Assembly (NCBI GenBank): GCA_009760855.2 | Contig: WPIO01000008.1 | Span: forward strand, 1,246,001 to 1,310,000 | Length of the DNA stretch: 64,000 bases | Reading direction: 5' to 3' | Origin: Cristatella mucedo | Taxonomy: Eukaryota; Bryozoa; Phylactolaemata; Cristatellidae | Shown here: piece by piece, positions 35,430 to 46,639 of the stretch | Position numbering within the stretch: the first letter of the stretch is position 1 | How the letters are laid out: the number at the start of each line of letters is the position of its first letter | Notes under the pieces: generated by a model | What the model was told of the DNA's origin: nothing | Databases searched by the model: none | The model's input: the letters and a program-made list of their open reading frames with translations, nothing else | Made by a program: the position numbers and the translations under genes

Positions 35430-36770
35430 TAATAATAATATTGCACTTGATAAAGCGCCCTCAGAGAACTTAATCTCTTTCTAGGCACTTTACATTTGCT
35501 GCAAAGTGATACGCAACAGAATAGTAAGTAAAATCATGCCTGAAAAACAAACAAAATGAATAACATGGTTAGGGGTTACATGCACTGGGTCAGCATGCAA
35601 ATGTGGTTAGTGGCACCATGAACAGTGTCAGCACGCATAAGCACATCGAGGACGAATCACAAGGACCCACTAAATGCTGTCCTAAATAGGTATGTTTTTA
35701 AGTTTCTTTTAAATGTGGTCAGGTCAGGGGATGTTCTGATGCAGGTCGGGAGGGAGTTCCAGGCTGTGGGAGCATACGAGCTAAATGCACGGTCTCCAAA
35801 GGATTTAAGGTTTGTACGAGGTATTTCTAGACTGTTGGATTCCGAAAAGCGAGTGGTACGATGCTTTGCCTGATGGGGTAGTATATCTGAAAGATAGGCT
35901 GGAGCCATAGAATGAAGAGACCTAAAAGTGAGCGACAAAACCTTGAAGTCAATCCGTTGCTTGACTGGTAACCAGTGCAGGTCGGCGAGAAGTGGAGTAA
36001 TGTGGCAACTGCGACGCTCACGACAGACAAGCCTAGCTGCAGAGTTTTGCACCAGCTGCAATCGCCTGATCGCACATGCTGGTAGGCCAGTAAGCAGTGA
36101 GTTGCAGAAGTCGAGACGAGATGTCACGAATGCATGGACCAACTTGGACGTGGTATCCTTATCTAAACAAGCCCTAATTTTAGCAATGTTATGAAGCTGA
36201 AAATAGGCTGATTTGACTGTGGAGCTGATGTGGTCGTCTAACGAGAGGTCGCTTTGGAATATGACACCTAGATTTCGAGCTGATGCAACTGGAGATATGC
36301 TGGCAGAGCCAATTTTGAAAGTCAGCCTTTCCAATTTCTGAATAACACTAGGTTTGCCCATAACTAGTAAGTTAGTTTTATCATCGTTTAGTTTTAGAAA
36401 ATTTGCTGCCATCCATGATCGGATGTCATCAATGCATGCAGCTAGTGAGTTGAGAGAATTTGAGGTGCTCGAAGGCTGGGAGGGATCAAAGCAAAGGTAC
36501 AACTGAGTGTCATCCGCATAGAAGTGAAAGCCTAGATTGTGCTTGGCAATCACATCAGCGAGAGGGAGAGTATAAACGGTGAAAAGGACCGGACCTAGCA
36601 CAGAGCCCTGAGGTACTCCATATTTTAGAGGTACTTCAGATGATCTTTGTCCATTCACGTCAACACTCTGGAGTCTCCCACTGAGATAGGACCTGAACCA
36701 CTGCAGAGCAGTGCCAGTGATGCCCAGGCGAGATGAGAGGCGCTCTAGAAGTACTTGGGCTTAGTTTTGG
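35430..36770 (-). mobile_element. LINE family A, best-preserved reverse transcriptase
   Basis: An uninterrupted frame of 333 codons (36658-35657) contains [20 protein letters not shown], the catalytic [12 protein letters not shown] box intact, WMAANFLKLNDDKTNLLVMG, RNLGVIFQSDLSLDDH, FVTSRLDFCNSLLTGLP, WLPVKQRIDFKVLSLTFRSL and WNSLPTCIRTSPDLTTFKRN. This is the RT fingers-palm-thumb end and C-terminal region of CR1/L2-like elements. The 3' UTR with terminal hairpin follows to 35430 with a short ATT-type tail. The 5' end is cut in the RT near 36770, and an in-frame stop precedes the open part. Confidence 0.9.
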
Positions 36771-36774
36771 AGGC

Positions 36775-39000
36775 GAGTGCTTGAACCGCGATTTATGGAC
36801 TGAATATCAATATCATATGCTAGAGCACGTGAGAGAGAGACGACATTTGGGAGCTGATTCGTTAAAAGTGACTTATAGCTGCACCTAAGTCTCAAATCTT
36901 GCAGTCATTTTTTTAATTACTTTCGCATAAATACATGCTGGCTTCGACTCATTAGTTTTGCTCTGACTAAATGTAAATCAACTAAAAAAAAAGTCGTCCA
37001 CTTCTTTAGAAATGGGTGAATTTAAAATTAAGAGCTGTACTGGTCCCAAAAGCAGCTTGCAAGAAATAATGACGATTGCCTATACTTTTGAGACTTAAGC
37101 AATTAGGAAACAACACTCACTACCCCGAAACAAAAATCGTGCAACCTGGTGTTATCAAATGCAGAGTGACGGCTCTTCAGAATCCTGCGAGCCAGTCCCC
37201 AACCCCTGGTGTATTGCCTTTGCTCATTTCACATGGCACACTGTCCTCCGACAAAAGTGTCTTTGCACCTCCTACCAGCAGACTATTTTACTCAAAACGC
37301 AACAGATTTAGATCGAATCTAACCGTTTAGCAGTTGTATTATGCTTGAAAAGCTAACAAATATATAATTACATGTAATTTATTGGGTATAAAGCACAATT
37401 AGTGAAGGCACTATGATTTCTAATCACTTCTTGAAATCGCGCGCCCACATCCCAGCTTCTGGCAGATTTCTGGTATCCAGCAATCCTTCAATACCTCAAA
37501 GAACTCATCGGGTTTCATTCGTCGGTGAACTCTGAACCTTTGCACGCGTTCTACTTCATCCTACGGATGTTCTATTGGGTTCAAGTACGGGCTTCGGCTT
37601 GGCCACAGCATGAAGTCAATTGGCTCGAAGCCTTACATAGCCCTGGGATTCGTGAAAATCTCGTTAATTAACTGTCGCAGCAGTGTGCCCTGGATCGGTG
37701 TAAAGCTGCCAACAGAGATCGAGCCGATCGTGAAAAGAGTGTAAGCAGATGGCAAGTCGACATTCTACACAAAGACAAGACACACATTGTGATTCCTTGA
37801 ATCCTTGAATCCTGTGCAGATGCCCAACACAGGAAGCTGAGAAGCAACCTCATACCACAACACTTCTACCACCCAATGTCACGGTCTTAAGCAGACAACC
37901 GTCAAAGCACACTTAACCCATTCGCCAGTGAACGTATTTGCTCCTCTTATAGTGGCCAAAGAAAATGAATTCGGGCTCATCAGACGTCTACACACTGGCA
38001 CACCCAGCGGCTGCTTGCATTGGCGCTGCATTGCTCGCATGCTGCCGGTGCTCTCATTGGCGAACAAAATCCATCGTTGTTGTGTGTGTTGCACAGTCAA
38101 CAATGGCTGGCAACAATGGCCGCCACCAATGCGTTTTTATTCATTAAGCCATCTACTCAAGGTATTTCGGCTCACTACCGTTCTGGTAGCTGGGCAGAAA
38201 CTCGGGCAGTGCAGTTTAACTGGAAATAATTTTTTTCATTTAAGTACAAATGGATCTCACTTTCAACTGTGAAAATCCATCTCGTCACATGCAGTCACAT
38301 CCTCTTGAGCACCATTCGCCCTGGTCAAAGTCGGCTAGCAAATCAGGAGTTACTGGAACTGGAACCGTTATTGGGAAAATTAGATTTTGAGTTCATTTGC
38401 TGATAATTCATCATTAAACACTTACTTTGGATAATTTTCCTTTTCCTCGTCTGCTACTTACTCCATCGACTGCCTACCTACTCAGCAACCCTCAACACTT
38501 CGACCGCAGAATATATTGAGCCCGCACAGAAAGCTCCAAACTCAAACACCCACCGAGCTGACTCAATGGTGACTAGACTACCTCTCATCTGACAACAGAC
38601 CACAACAGACCACGGCGACAAAAGCAGCAGCCCCACTGCTGCTGCCTAGGCGGACGAAAATCGAGCACACGCAAACGGAGATCACGATTAACGCTGCGCT
38701 ACCTTGCGTGAGGGCTACTAGAAGACTATGGGCACCAGGTCACACGTCAGGATATAGCCAAGCCTACACCTCAAAAGAGACGTCACACGGTGGCCCTACA
38801 GACTCGGTGACTCGGCTGCGTTAAACACGCTAGCATGCTATCAAGTCGAACGGCGGACGCAGCATCTAAGGAGATTTTACGGCACCTAAATTGCACCGGC
38901 GAACGGGTTACGCCTCTGACGAGCAGTTAGACGCACCTGGACTACGATATATGCTAAAAAGTGAATATTCGTGGGATACACGTTCCAGCGACAAAGCGCG
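36775..39000. other. Unique sequence without recognised features
   Basis: AT-rich to about 38400, then more mixed. Short open frames (for example 37928-38272) have no domain, signal peptide or splice support. Confidence 0.4.
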
Positions 39001-39082
39001 ATTTCAATGCGCTTAAGCAGTATAAAGAGTATATAAATGTAAACAAACTCTACAATGCACAAGTCCGAACACACGAACTCAC

Positions 39083-39180
39083 TTCAAAGTGATCGGAGAC
39101 GAGAGAAAGGCGCAGCTAGACCGCTGCAAAACCTGAACAGTGAGAGCTCTCTTCACTGTGCCGCTGTAATGTTTATCGCA
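39083..39180 (-). promoter_or_regulatory. Possible 5' UTR exon and promoter side of SPT5
   Basis: The SPT5 start codon lies only 9 nt after an acceptor-like sequence (tcattttag, read on the minus strand, just above 34643), which implies an upstream non-coding exon. About 4.4 kb upstream on the same strand, a stretch ending at 39083 is followed by GTGAGTT, a good 5' splice site, and the DNA beyond it (39440-40060) is CpG-rich. The link between the two is inference. An RNA read across the junction would settle it. Confidence 0.3.
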
Positions 39181-39632
39181 ATATCCTCAAACTGTTCGCG
39201 TGTACCTTGGATCATCATAACAGGCTTTTAATAAATAATAAATAATTAAATTATTGTCCAAATTATTTTTCTCTTTTGTCTTTACGCACGGTCTCATTCT
39301 TAGCCAAACTGTCCAAGATGAAGTCAGAAAGTTCCGTTCCGCCTCTCGTGAGTTGAGGGCGGCCTGTTTCCTACGCACGCCGTTGCCTCGACGCGGGTTG
39401 GAAACCGAGGTGCTCGGTTGCAATAAGTAGTGCAGCGGCCGCCCGTGCCGTGACTAGGCAGATCCGGGATGGTTGGCGTGGGTGGGCAGGCCCAGCGTGT
39501 CTTTTTGCCCGGCTCTGTGTAAGCGCAGTTCCCAAGGCCGCCGCGCGCGTAGTTGCACTTCGAATGCGTAGGGAACGTAGAGAGCTCCGCAGGAAGCCGC
39601 TGAAGACCTCCGCGGAGTGGATATATTGCATT

Positions 39633-40042
39633 CTATTGACCGTAAGTCTCACTGCCAGCAAGTCCCCCGTCTGGGCGGGGCCTTGTGCGCCTTTGTTGTC
39701 GCGCGGCGTTTTGCGCGCTGTTGGTGAAAGAGGCTGACAACATCAAGAGATCAGCGGAGCCGCGATCGCCTGAGACGTCCCAGGCCGGAGCGTCTGGGCA
39801 GCGATCCCGGCGCTGTCTTTGCAAGCGGATCACTAGTAGCGGATCCTGAACTACCAGTACTTTGCCGCGAACGCATTGCAGGTACCTGTGCCATTCGGCG
39901 CCGCCGACACTGCGACGAATGCTGCGGTGCTGGAGCTGCTGGCGAAGCCTCGATGCGCGGCTACAGCGAGTCGTATACGTGCTGCATCGATACGCGCAGG
40001 CACGCCGACAAATGAGCAGAGCATGGCAGCAGTAAAGAGCAT
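39633..40042 (-). CDS. Candidate two-exon secreted protein, about 105 aa
   Basis: Exon 40042-39886 begins MLFTAAMLCSFVGVPARIDA, a plausible signal peptide, then IRLAVAAHRGF and a Ser/Ala-rich stretch, and ends at a GTACCT donor. An acceptor (ctgcccag) at 39796-39794 gives exon 39793-39633, reading DAPAWDVSGDRGSADLLM and onward to TAG. Phases agree and the sum is 318 nt. The intron would be only 92 nt, and no family is recognised. A chance open frame in CpG-rich DNA is the main alternative. Confidence 0.28.
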
Positions 40043-40237
40043 CCATGCCTTGATGTAGCGAGTACGCGTCGTCAATGTAGGCCAGCCTATTCGGTTGCCG
40101 CAGCGAGGGACGTGTGTGCAGCCACCGGTATGCAGCCCCAACTTCCAACCCCAAAGAGCAACTCTTTGGTGATTAGAAGCCAAGAGTACACCCAGAGAAC
40201 CATCTCTTGGGTTTGGCTTTTTATACCGTCAAAACCA

Positions 40238-40277
40238 GTTCCCGAAGGGGTAGCGACACACAGGTTGAGAACCGCTG
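40238..40277. mobile_element. SPIN-like hAT right end, truncated
   Basis: cccgaaggggtagcgacaca followed by caggttgagaaccgctg repeats the last 40 bp of the element at 32682-32867. The following 8 bp, ccctagac, would suit an nnnTAnnn target site. I found no matching left end within about 300 bp upstream. Confidence 0.6.
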
Positions 40278-40339
40278 CCCTAGACTATAACGTATGGCAG
40301 TTCGTAGGCAGTTTTGAGCATGGCTGTAAGAAGCTGCAT

Positions 40340-40940
40340 GAGTTTGAAGGTTAGACGATCACATCAGCTCCACAATCAAGTCTGCCTACCTTCAGCTACA
40401 TAACATGGCTAAAACTCGGGCTTGTTTAGACAGGTATACCACATCTAAGTTGGTCCATGCATTTGTGACGTCCCGTCTTGATCTCTGTAACTCACTGCTT
40501 ACTGGTCTACCGGCCTGTGCACTCAGGCGCTTACAGCTGGTGCAAAACTCTGCAGCTAGACTTGTCAGTCGTGAGGGCAGCAGTTGCAACATCACACCAC
40601 TTCTCACCGACCTGCACTGGCTCCCAGTCAAGCAATCATCGACTTCAAGGTTTTGTCCCTCACTTTTAGGTCCCTTCAACGCACCTATTTATGACAGCAT
40701 TTAGTGAGTCCCTGCGATTCGTCCTTTATGTGCTTATGTGTGCTATCACTGCATGCTGCCACTAACCACACTTGCATGCTGACCCTGTGCATGTCACTTG
40801 TAACCGCGTTATTCCTGTTGTTTATTGAGCATTCTACCACTAACCATTCGATCGTATTTCCTTTGCACCAAATCTAAAGCGCCTACAAAGAGATTGAGTT
40901 CTCTTATGGCACTTTATCAAGTATATTATTATTAGTATTA
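40340..40940 (+). mobile_element. LINE family A, internally deleted
   Basis: Carries the thumb-region segment (ARLV, LLTDLHWLPVKQ; HAFVTSRLDLCNSLLTGLPA) at 40340-40675, then jumps directly to the 3' UTR (cgcacctatttatgacagca) and ends with the hairpin (aaagcgcctacaaagagatt) and an ATT-type tail. Confidence 0.8.
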
Positions 40941-41354
40941 TAAGGTAGTTGTTATGTAATTCGTGCAACTATTTGAATCATGCTCGAAATACGTTGTGTC
41001 GAAAATCCTAAGTACAATATTTGTGTCACATTCTCGTAACGTTTCTGGGCACTATACTAGAACACCGAGCCTACGAGAAACGTCAAGTAACCAGGTCTTA
41101 CTTGCAACATTGCTCCTACAAAGGTTTACGTTGTTTTTGAGATCCCGGGTAAGAGAAAATCGCTTAAGCAACGAAGTACGTCTGGATTGATAGCATTTGT
41201 TGGTGGAGTGCAGCTCGATATACCTGCCGTCATTTTTGTTTCTTCGTGTCGACATAAGAAATAATTTTGATGGAAAAAAGGAAAGAGAGTGAGATTGGAT
41301 AATAATACTTATTATTGCATCGTTACTATTATTAATGTTATCACTGTCATTATT

Positions 41355-41520
41355 TTACATGTCGACACTGTGCATGTCACCACTAACCATGTGATGATTA
41401 ATGACATTGTGCATGCTACCACTAATCGTTTGATCAGTGCTTTCTTTAGAGCATATGTAGAGTGCCTAGAAAAATATTCAGTTCTCTGAGAGCTCTATAC
41501 GAATGTACTGCTACTATTAT
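41355..41520 (+). mobile_element. LINE family A 3' UTR fragment, diverged
   Basis: acatgtcgacactgtgcatg, ccactaaccatgtgatg, gagtgcctagaaaaatattc and agttctctgagagctctata, then an ATT-type tail. Confidence 0.6.
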
Positions 41521-42477
41521 TGTTGTTGTTTTAAGTTGACAAAAGGAAAGAATCGGTTGGGAAAAAAGGAAAGAAATTGGATAATTATCTGCTCAACTCA
41601 AAAGCAGCCGTGCGGGGGCATTCATTTGTGCCCAGCAGCAGCAGTAGCAGCAGCAGCAGCGAGAGCACTCCCTTGTGCCCGGTGTTGGATGCTTCTCGAA
41701 GGTCCGCAGGGGTCAAGCTAGAAAGTGTTTTCCAGCCAACCACCACGAGCTGCATCGGCTCTCCTATTTCTGTTACGTCGATGCCCAGACGCTAGCCCGT
41801 CGGCTGTCACCCACTTGCACGCGCTGATGCGTGACGGTAGAATCCCCCTATATTTGGCTTAGGAAACGGTGCAAAAAGAAAAACAACGACGACTTCCGTC
41901 CGATTGCTTCGCTCACAAATCGGCGGCTGAACGTAATTCATTTGCAATGTGCCTTAAGAAAACTTGCCCGATGCTGACTAGTGCTAATCCCGGAGAGGCA
42001 GCAGCAACCCTAGCTAGGCAATCGCTTGCCAGCTGTGAGGCCAATCCCTCGCGAGGTCAGTCATGCCGAAACCACATCTGTCTTGTTTCGGCAGACAAAG
42101 GCGACTTCCCAACCGCCGCTTGGACAAAGAGGACGCATCCTTCTCTGCCTGGCGTTCGGCCTGATCGGACCTCATCTCTCTGTCTCTCTCCCGTACGTTG
42201 GCGGAATAAAGTCATGACCTGACCGTGGGTGAACAATCGACGAACACACACGCCAACGAGGTTATGCATTTGGTCACGAGCACATAATGCGAGAGTTTGT
42301 GAAGGAGTAAGCATGGATTCAGGAGTAGAGGATGTTAAAGTCACTCGAGAAAAAGTTAACATGTACGAGAATTGTTCGTTGCCCAGAAGCAAATCAGCTA
42401 GATCTGGCGACTCGGTTGTAGAGCGAGGAAATACGGCTAGTCGCGGCCTACCACAATGCAAAGTCACTTCATAAATA

Positions 42478-42622
42478 AATATAATTCATTTGTATAGCAC
42501 CCAAAGAGAACTTAATCTCTATCCAGGCGCTTCACATATGCCTCGGGGCTCGAGCCCACGACCTCAGTCAGACCTTGGTCGGGGCGAGCACCTTAACCGC
42601 TGGACCAAACCAGCTCGGCATG
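42478..42622 (-). mobile_element. SINE-1, near full length
   Basis: Reverse strand: ctggtttggtccagcggtta, aggtgctcgccccgaccaag, gtctgactgaggtcgtgggctcgagccccgag (A and B boxes), then the gcgcctggatagagattaag tail ending in atacaaatgaattatattta. This is the cleanest example of the family here. Confidence 0.75.
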
Positions 42623-42944
42623 TTGATGAACTTCAGATGCTGGCGAAGTCATTGTTGGGTACCGCGATAGTTGGCCAAGGGCTCCTGGACCATACAATGC
42701 CGCGTTGGACGACATTAGACTGGACGATATAAAACCGATCTATCTTGAATGCAAGCTGTCAGCAGCTTTTCGATCAAAGGATAAAGCGTAAAAAGCAAGA
42801 GAGGCCCTTTTAAGACCAAATGACGGACATCTGACTAGGATTATTTTTTACGAAAGCTCATTGAAAGAATTGCAGCAGACCATTTAAGTTTGATTGACTG
42901 GGAAAGCACGTCTGGCTTGTGTAACAACATTGGCAAGGGAGTTT

Positions 42945-43090
42945 TCTGACTCAGCTATGCTTCGCACTTTCTTTTGGTTTCGGGAGATGAAGTCTGTTGG
43001 CTACCGAATGCTTACCGAAAGCCGCTTAGGTTGTGGATTCGCTAAACAAAGCTTTCCGGCGTCCGAGTTACAAATGGAGATACATTAAAT
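42945..43090 (+). mobile_element. LINE family B 3' end fragment
   Basis: Shares gcttcgcactttcttt, gagatgaagtctgttggctac and gaatgcttaccgaaagccgctta with the family B copy at 180-350 (reverse strand) and the copy at 23620-23830. Short, 5'-truncated and diverged. Confidence 0.7.
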
Positions 43091-43269
43091 TGAATTACCT
43101 TCGAATGTGCTGATCAATCAATCACGAACAGGAGTGGAACATTTCCGGACTGGGCTTCTATTACACTTGTGGTTCACCTATGAAAAATAATAATAAGTAA
43201 AACAAATGTGACAATGAGTGTCACTAGTCACAAGTGCTGCGATTCAATACGAGGGCACTGACATTGAAA

Positions 43270-43430
43270 AGTTGCCACTGGTTAAGGTGCTCGCGCCGAT
43301 AAAGGTCAAGGTAGGTGTAATTAATCGCCGAGGTCGTGGGCTCAAGCCCCGCGGCATATGTAAAGCGCCTGAATAGAGATTAAGATCTCCTAGGTTGCTA
43401 TGCAAATTGATTATAGATTTATATTGCATG
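43270..43430 (+). mobile_element. SINE-1 copy with internal insertion in the head
   Basis: Contains actggttaaggtgctcgc, a short extra segment (ggtaggtgtaattaatcgcc), gaggtcgtgggctcaagcccc, then gtaaagcgcctgaatagaga and a tail leading to gcaaattgattatagattta. Confidence 0.65.
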
Positions 43431-43434
43431 TAAA

Positions 43435-44505
43435 TTTCGAAAATGTGGAAAAGATAAGACTAGAACTTCGCTGCCGCGCTTTGGCGACCGAAAAGATCTG
43501 GTTTGGATCAATTTGGAAATTCTCTGTAAAAGGCGTGAGCCCGCATCGATCCAAGAGTTTAAATTCTGAGGCCGTCTATAAGACTTCAATATTCAAATTA
43601 TATCTTGAATGCATCATCAGAGAGATCAGCTCAGAACTTGAGGACGTGCTTCGACGTCGTCGTTTCCACGTGCCTGCTACTACGTAAGCAGTGGCAGGAG
43701 CTCATGACGAACAATTGCTACATCTTTATTGAGATAATAAAACTAGCTAATGGCCTCGAAGTTTTAAGGTCGAGGAAAAAGTTCTTGTGTCGTGTTTTTC
43801 ATTAAATTACTATTTCATTAAATTATTATTAAAATCACGGCGCACGAACTTTTCGTGAGCCTAAAATTTCTAGCAGTGTTTTAAAAAATTTAAGTTTTCA
43901 AATCGGCCATGCTAACTCAAGTACTGTAGGTGCCTGTATTTAATGCATCTTAAATTAATCAAAACGAGCTTGAGTTCCCCTTTACAAGAGATCCCCAATA
44001 AAGCTGATTTACTACTCAAGTCTTTCGAGCGCTCTCTCATTGCAGATTTGTGTTTAGACATCGGCAAGAGGATGAGTATCAAAAGCGAAAAGATGGCGGC
44101 CTACGACCGAACTCGGACGTGCCCTATACTTTAATGGCTCGCCGATGACGACTAAGGACCCAGTACACGTGCACTTATTTCTTTCACTATGGGAGGGCTT
44201 GGCTTTGTCTCAGCTAGTCACCACTGAAAAAATCGTTGGGCCTGCAGAGGCCTAAACGGACCTTTTTGCTTTAATTAGTAGAGATGTGTAGTTAGTGTGC
44301 GGCGTGTGCAGTTTGTCACAAGACAGCGTGCATCTTACGGCACAAAGTGAGAGGACAAGCTGCTGTAGAAGGACAGCGAGTAGGGGTAGGATGTAAATGT
44401 CAAAGAAACAGAAGCAGCAGCACTGGCTGGCAAGGGAGGCATCTGGAATTAAATCTGGGAGGCATCTGGAATAAATTGAAATAAATAGAACACTAATTCC
44501 TCAAC
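43435..44505. other. Unique sequence without recognised features
   Basis: No repeat family or supported coding frame seen. It borders the CpG-rich block at 44560-45300 that contains the candidate exon at 44800-44966. Confidence 0.4.
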
Positions 44506-44799
44506 TTAGAAATGAGTCTCGTGAGAACGGTCAGGTGGCGCTGCTACCGACTGCCACAGACTGCTATTGCTGCGGATAGATGGTCGCAATGTCCGCGAGT
44601 CGTCGGTCGGACGTCGACATATCGAGTCTCCCGCCCTGAGGCTCCCGCGATTAGTGCAACCGGCCCGCCTGCCAGTGCACCGGATCTCTCGCACTCCGAA
44701 GATGGCCGCAGGAGGATATCTACGACTCGAACTCAAGCCGGCCAGATCTGGCGCCAGGCGAGAGGTTGGAGGTTCTGAAACTGCAAGAGTGTTCCTTAC

Positions 44800-44966
44800 T
44801 TCGAGTTCCGTTACTTTCGGTGCAGAAGCGGCGGCGGTCAGCGCACCGCCGGTCAGCTCGCTGGTCGCAGCCTCAGCGGGCGCCGCTGCCGCGCCCAGCG
44901 CCCGATTGACGCTCTGCGGCTGTGACGGGGCCGAGTCGTTCGCTGCAGCACAGTTCGTAGACAGTT
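44800..44966 (-). CDS. Candidate internal exon of an unidentified gene
   Basis: On the minus strand, a strong acceptor (attattttgtcttag) is followed by a 167-nt open stretch reading LSTNCAAANDSAPSQPQSV, then Ala/Ser/Thr-rich sequence ending SAPKVTELE, then a GTAAGG donor. Composition is GC-rich like the true exons of this window. A plus-strand frame (44702-44980, starting MAAGGYLRLELKP in a good ATG context) overlaps it and cannot be excluded. Flanking exons were not found. Confidence 0.28.
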
Positions 44967-45317
44967 CTAAGACAAAATAATTACCGAGTAACGAAGAGCT
45001 TCCGGGGAGCACAAGTTACACTCTCTTCCTGGTAGCCAGTGAGCTGATGTGAAACCATACTGCGAGCGCCACAAATTTCTAATGTCAATGCGAACGCGGT
45101 CGCCTTCGAGGGCGGTGCGAAGTCTCGATGCGGGGGGGGGGCTCGAGAGCGTCCGGCGGCGTCGGGGACGAAGACGAATGACTAATGGCGAAGCCCCTAC
45201 ATACGTGTTGTGGGTGAGACGACGGCTGCATTGTACAAAAGCGACGCAGGTGACACGCGCGGGCGTGCGTAAATGCAGCTGTTGTGGCCGTCTGGTATGC
45301 TGCTCCGTAGCACGAGG

Positions 45318-45705
<388 letters not shown>

Positions 45706-45739
45706 CAGAGCCAGAGAGAGCTGATAGCGTCCACACGGG

Positions 45740-45830
45740 TTACGGACATTTCCCCCTGGATTCCCCCCCCCCGGACATTTCCCCAGACATCCCCCCTGGG
45801 GTAAGACATTTCCTCCCTGGGGTATATGGT
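45740..45830. repeat. Degenerate GGACATTTCCCCC repeats, left array
   Basis: Copies: ggacatttccccctgg (45746), ggacatttccccagac (45772), agacatcccccctgggg and agacatttcctccctgggg. Confidence 0.7.
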
Positions 45831-45932
45831 TTAGAGTTTAGGGTTTAGAGTTTTAGGGTTTAGGGTTTTACGGTTTTGGGTTTTAGGGTTTAGTGCTTAG
45901 GGTTTTAGGGTTTAGGATTTAGGGTTTAGGGC
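45825..45932. repeat. Interstitial telomere-like (TTTAGGG / TTTTAGGG) repeats
   Basis: About 13 degenerate units of ggtttag, ggttttag and ggtttagag over 107 bp. The unit is the plant-type heptamer or its octamer variant, not the usual animal TTAGGG. Confidence 0.8.
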
Positions 45933-46349
45933 GTGCTTTGCCTCCGCCGCCTAAATCCGCCCTTGCTCGCATTCCGCGCTTTAATTAGTGCGTATTAGGG
46001 TGTAACGAGATCTTTTGAGATGGAGTTATTTTCAGTAGACCTCTGAGGCTTCGAGCTCGTTTGCAAGAACGTGCGGCACGCCGTAGCGCGCGCCCGCTTT
46101 GACGGGTACGAACACGTGCCTGGCAGCGTCGAGCGGGACCGAACTCCTGCGGGACCAAACTGTATGGCTCGCCGACGCCGCTACCGCCGCCACCGCAACC
46201 GCAACCGCAGCTGCTCGCTCCAATAGAAACCATCCCTCCAATCCGTCCATCCTTCCAATTATACTGAATTGATTTTATTTTAATAGAGCATGAACTTCAT
46301 TCGATCATTTTTATATATTTGCATCCTTAGTCATACATTCATCAACATA

Positions 46350-46450
46350 GGGCGGAAATGCCTACTCCGGAGGGCATGTCCGGGGGAAAATGTCCAAGGG
46401 TCCACACGGGGGAAATGTTCCGGGGCGAAACGTCCGGGGGAAATATCTTA
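46350..46450. repeat. Degenerate GGGGGAAATGTCC repeats, right array
   Basis: gtccgggggaaaatgtccaa, acgggggaaatgttccgggg and acgtccgggggaaatatctt: the reverse complement of the array at 45740-45830, about 520 bp away. Confidence 0.65.
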
Positions 46451-46639
46451 CAAGCGCCAACACAGGCCGATGAACTGGCTGCGAGTGCATGTGTGTGGAA
46501 AAGATACGGTCACATGCCGGCGTGTTGCATCGGGCAGGCGGAAAGGCGGCGATACCGCGCCCACAAAGATACCGACGAGTTGTTGCAAATGTAAATAGTC
46601 AGTTCTAGCGATCTTATTCAAAGCGAAGAATGTCTCTTG

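Noticed and set aside
44567-44980. 137-codon plus-strand frame containing MAAGGYLRLELKP
   Set aside because: No splice or domain support; the minus-strand reading of the same DNA has a stronger acceptor and donor, so only that was listed, at low confidence.
45985-46250. Cys/Gly-rich minus-strand frames resembling a metallothionein-like stretch
   Set aside because: The CGCGCGGGG-type run comes from a (GCGGTT)n-like repeat (caaccgcaaccgcag), with no spacing pattern of a metal-binding protein.
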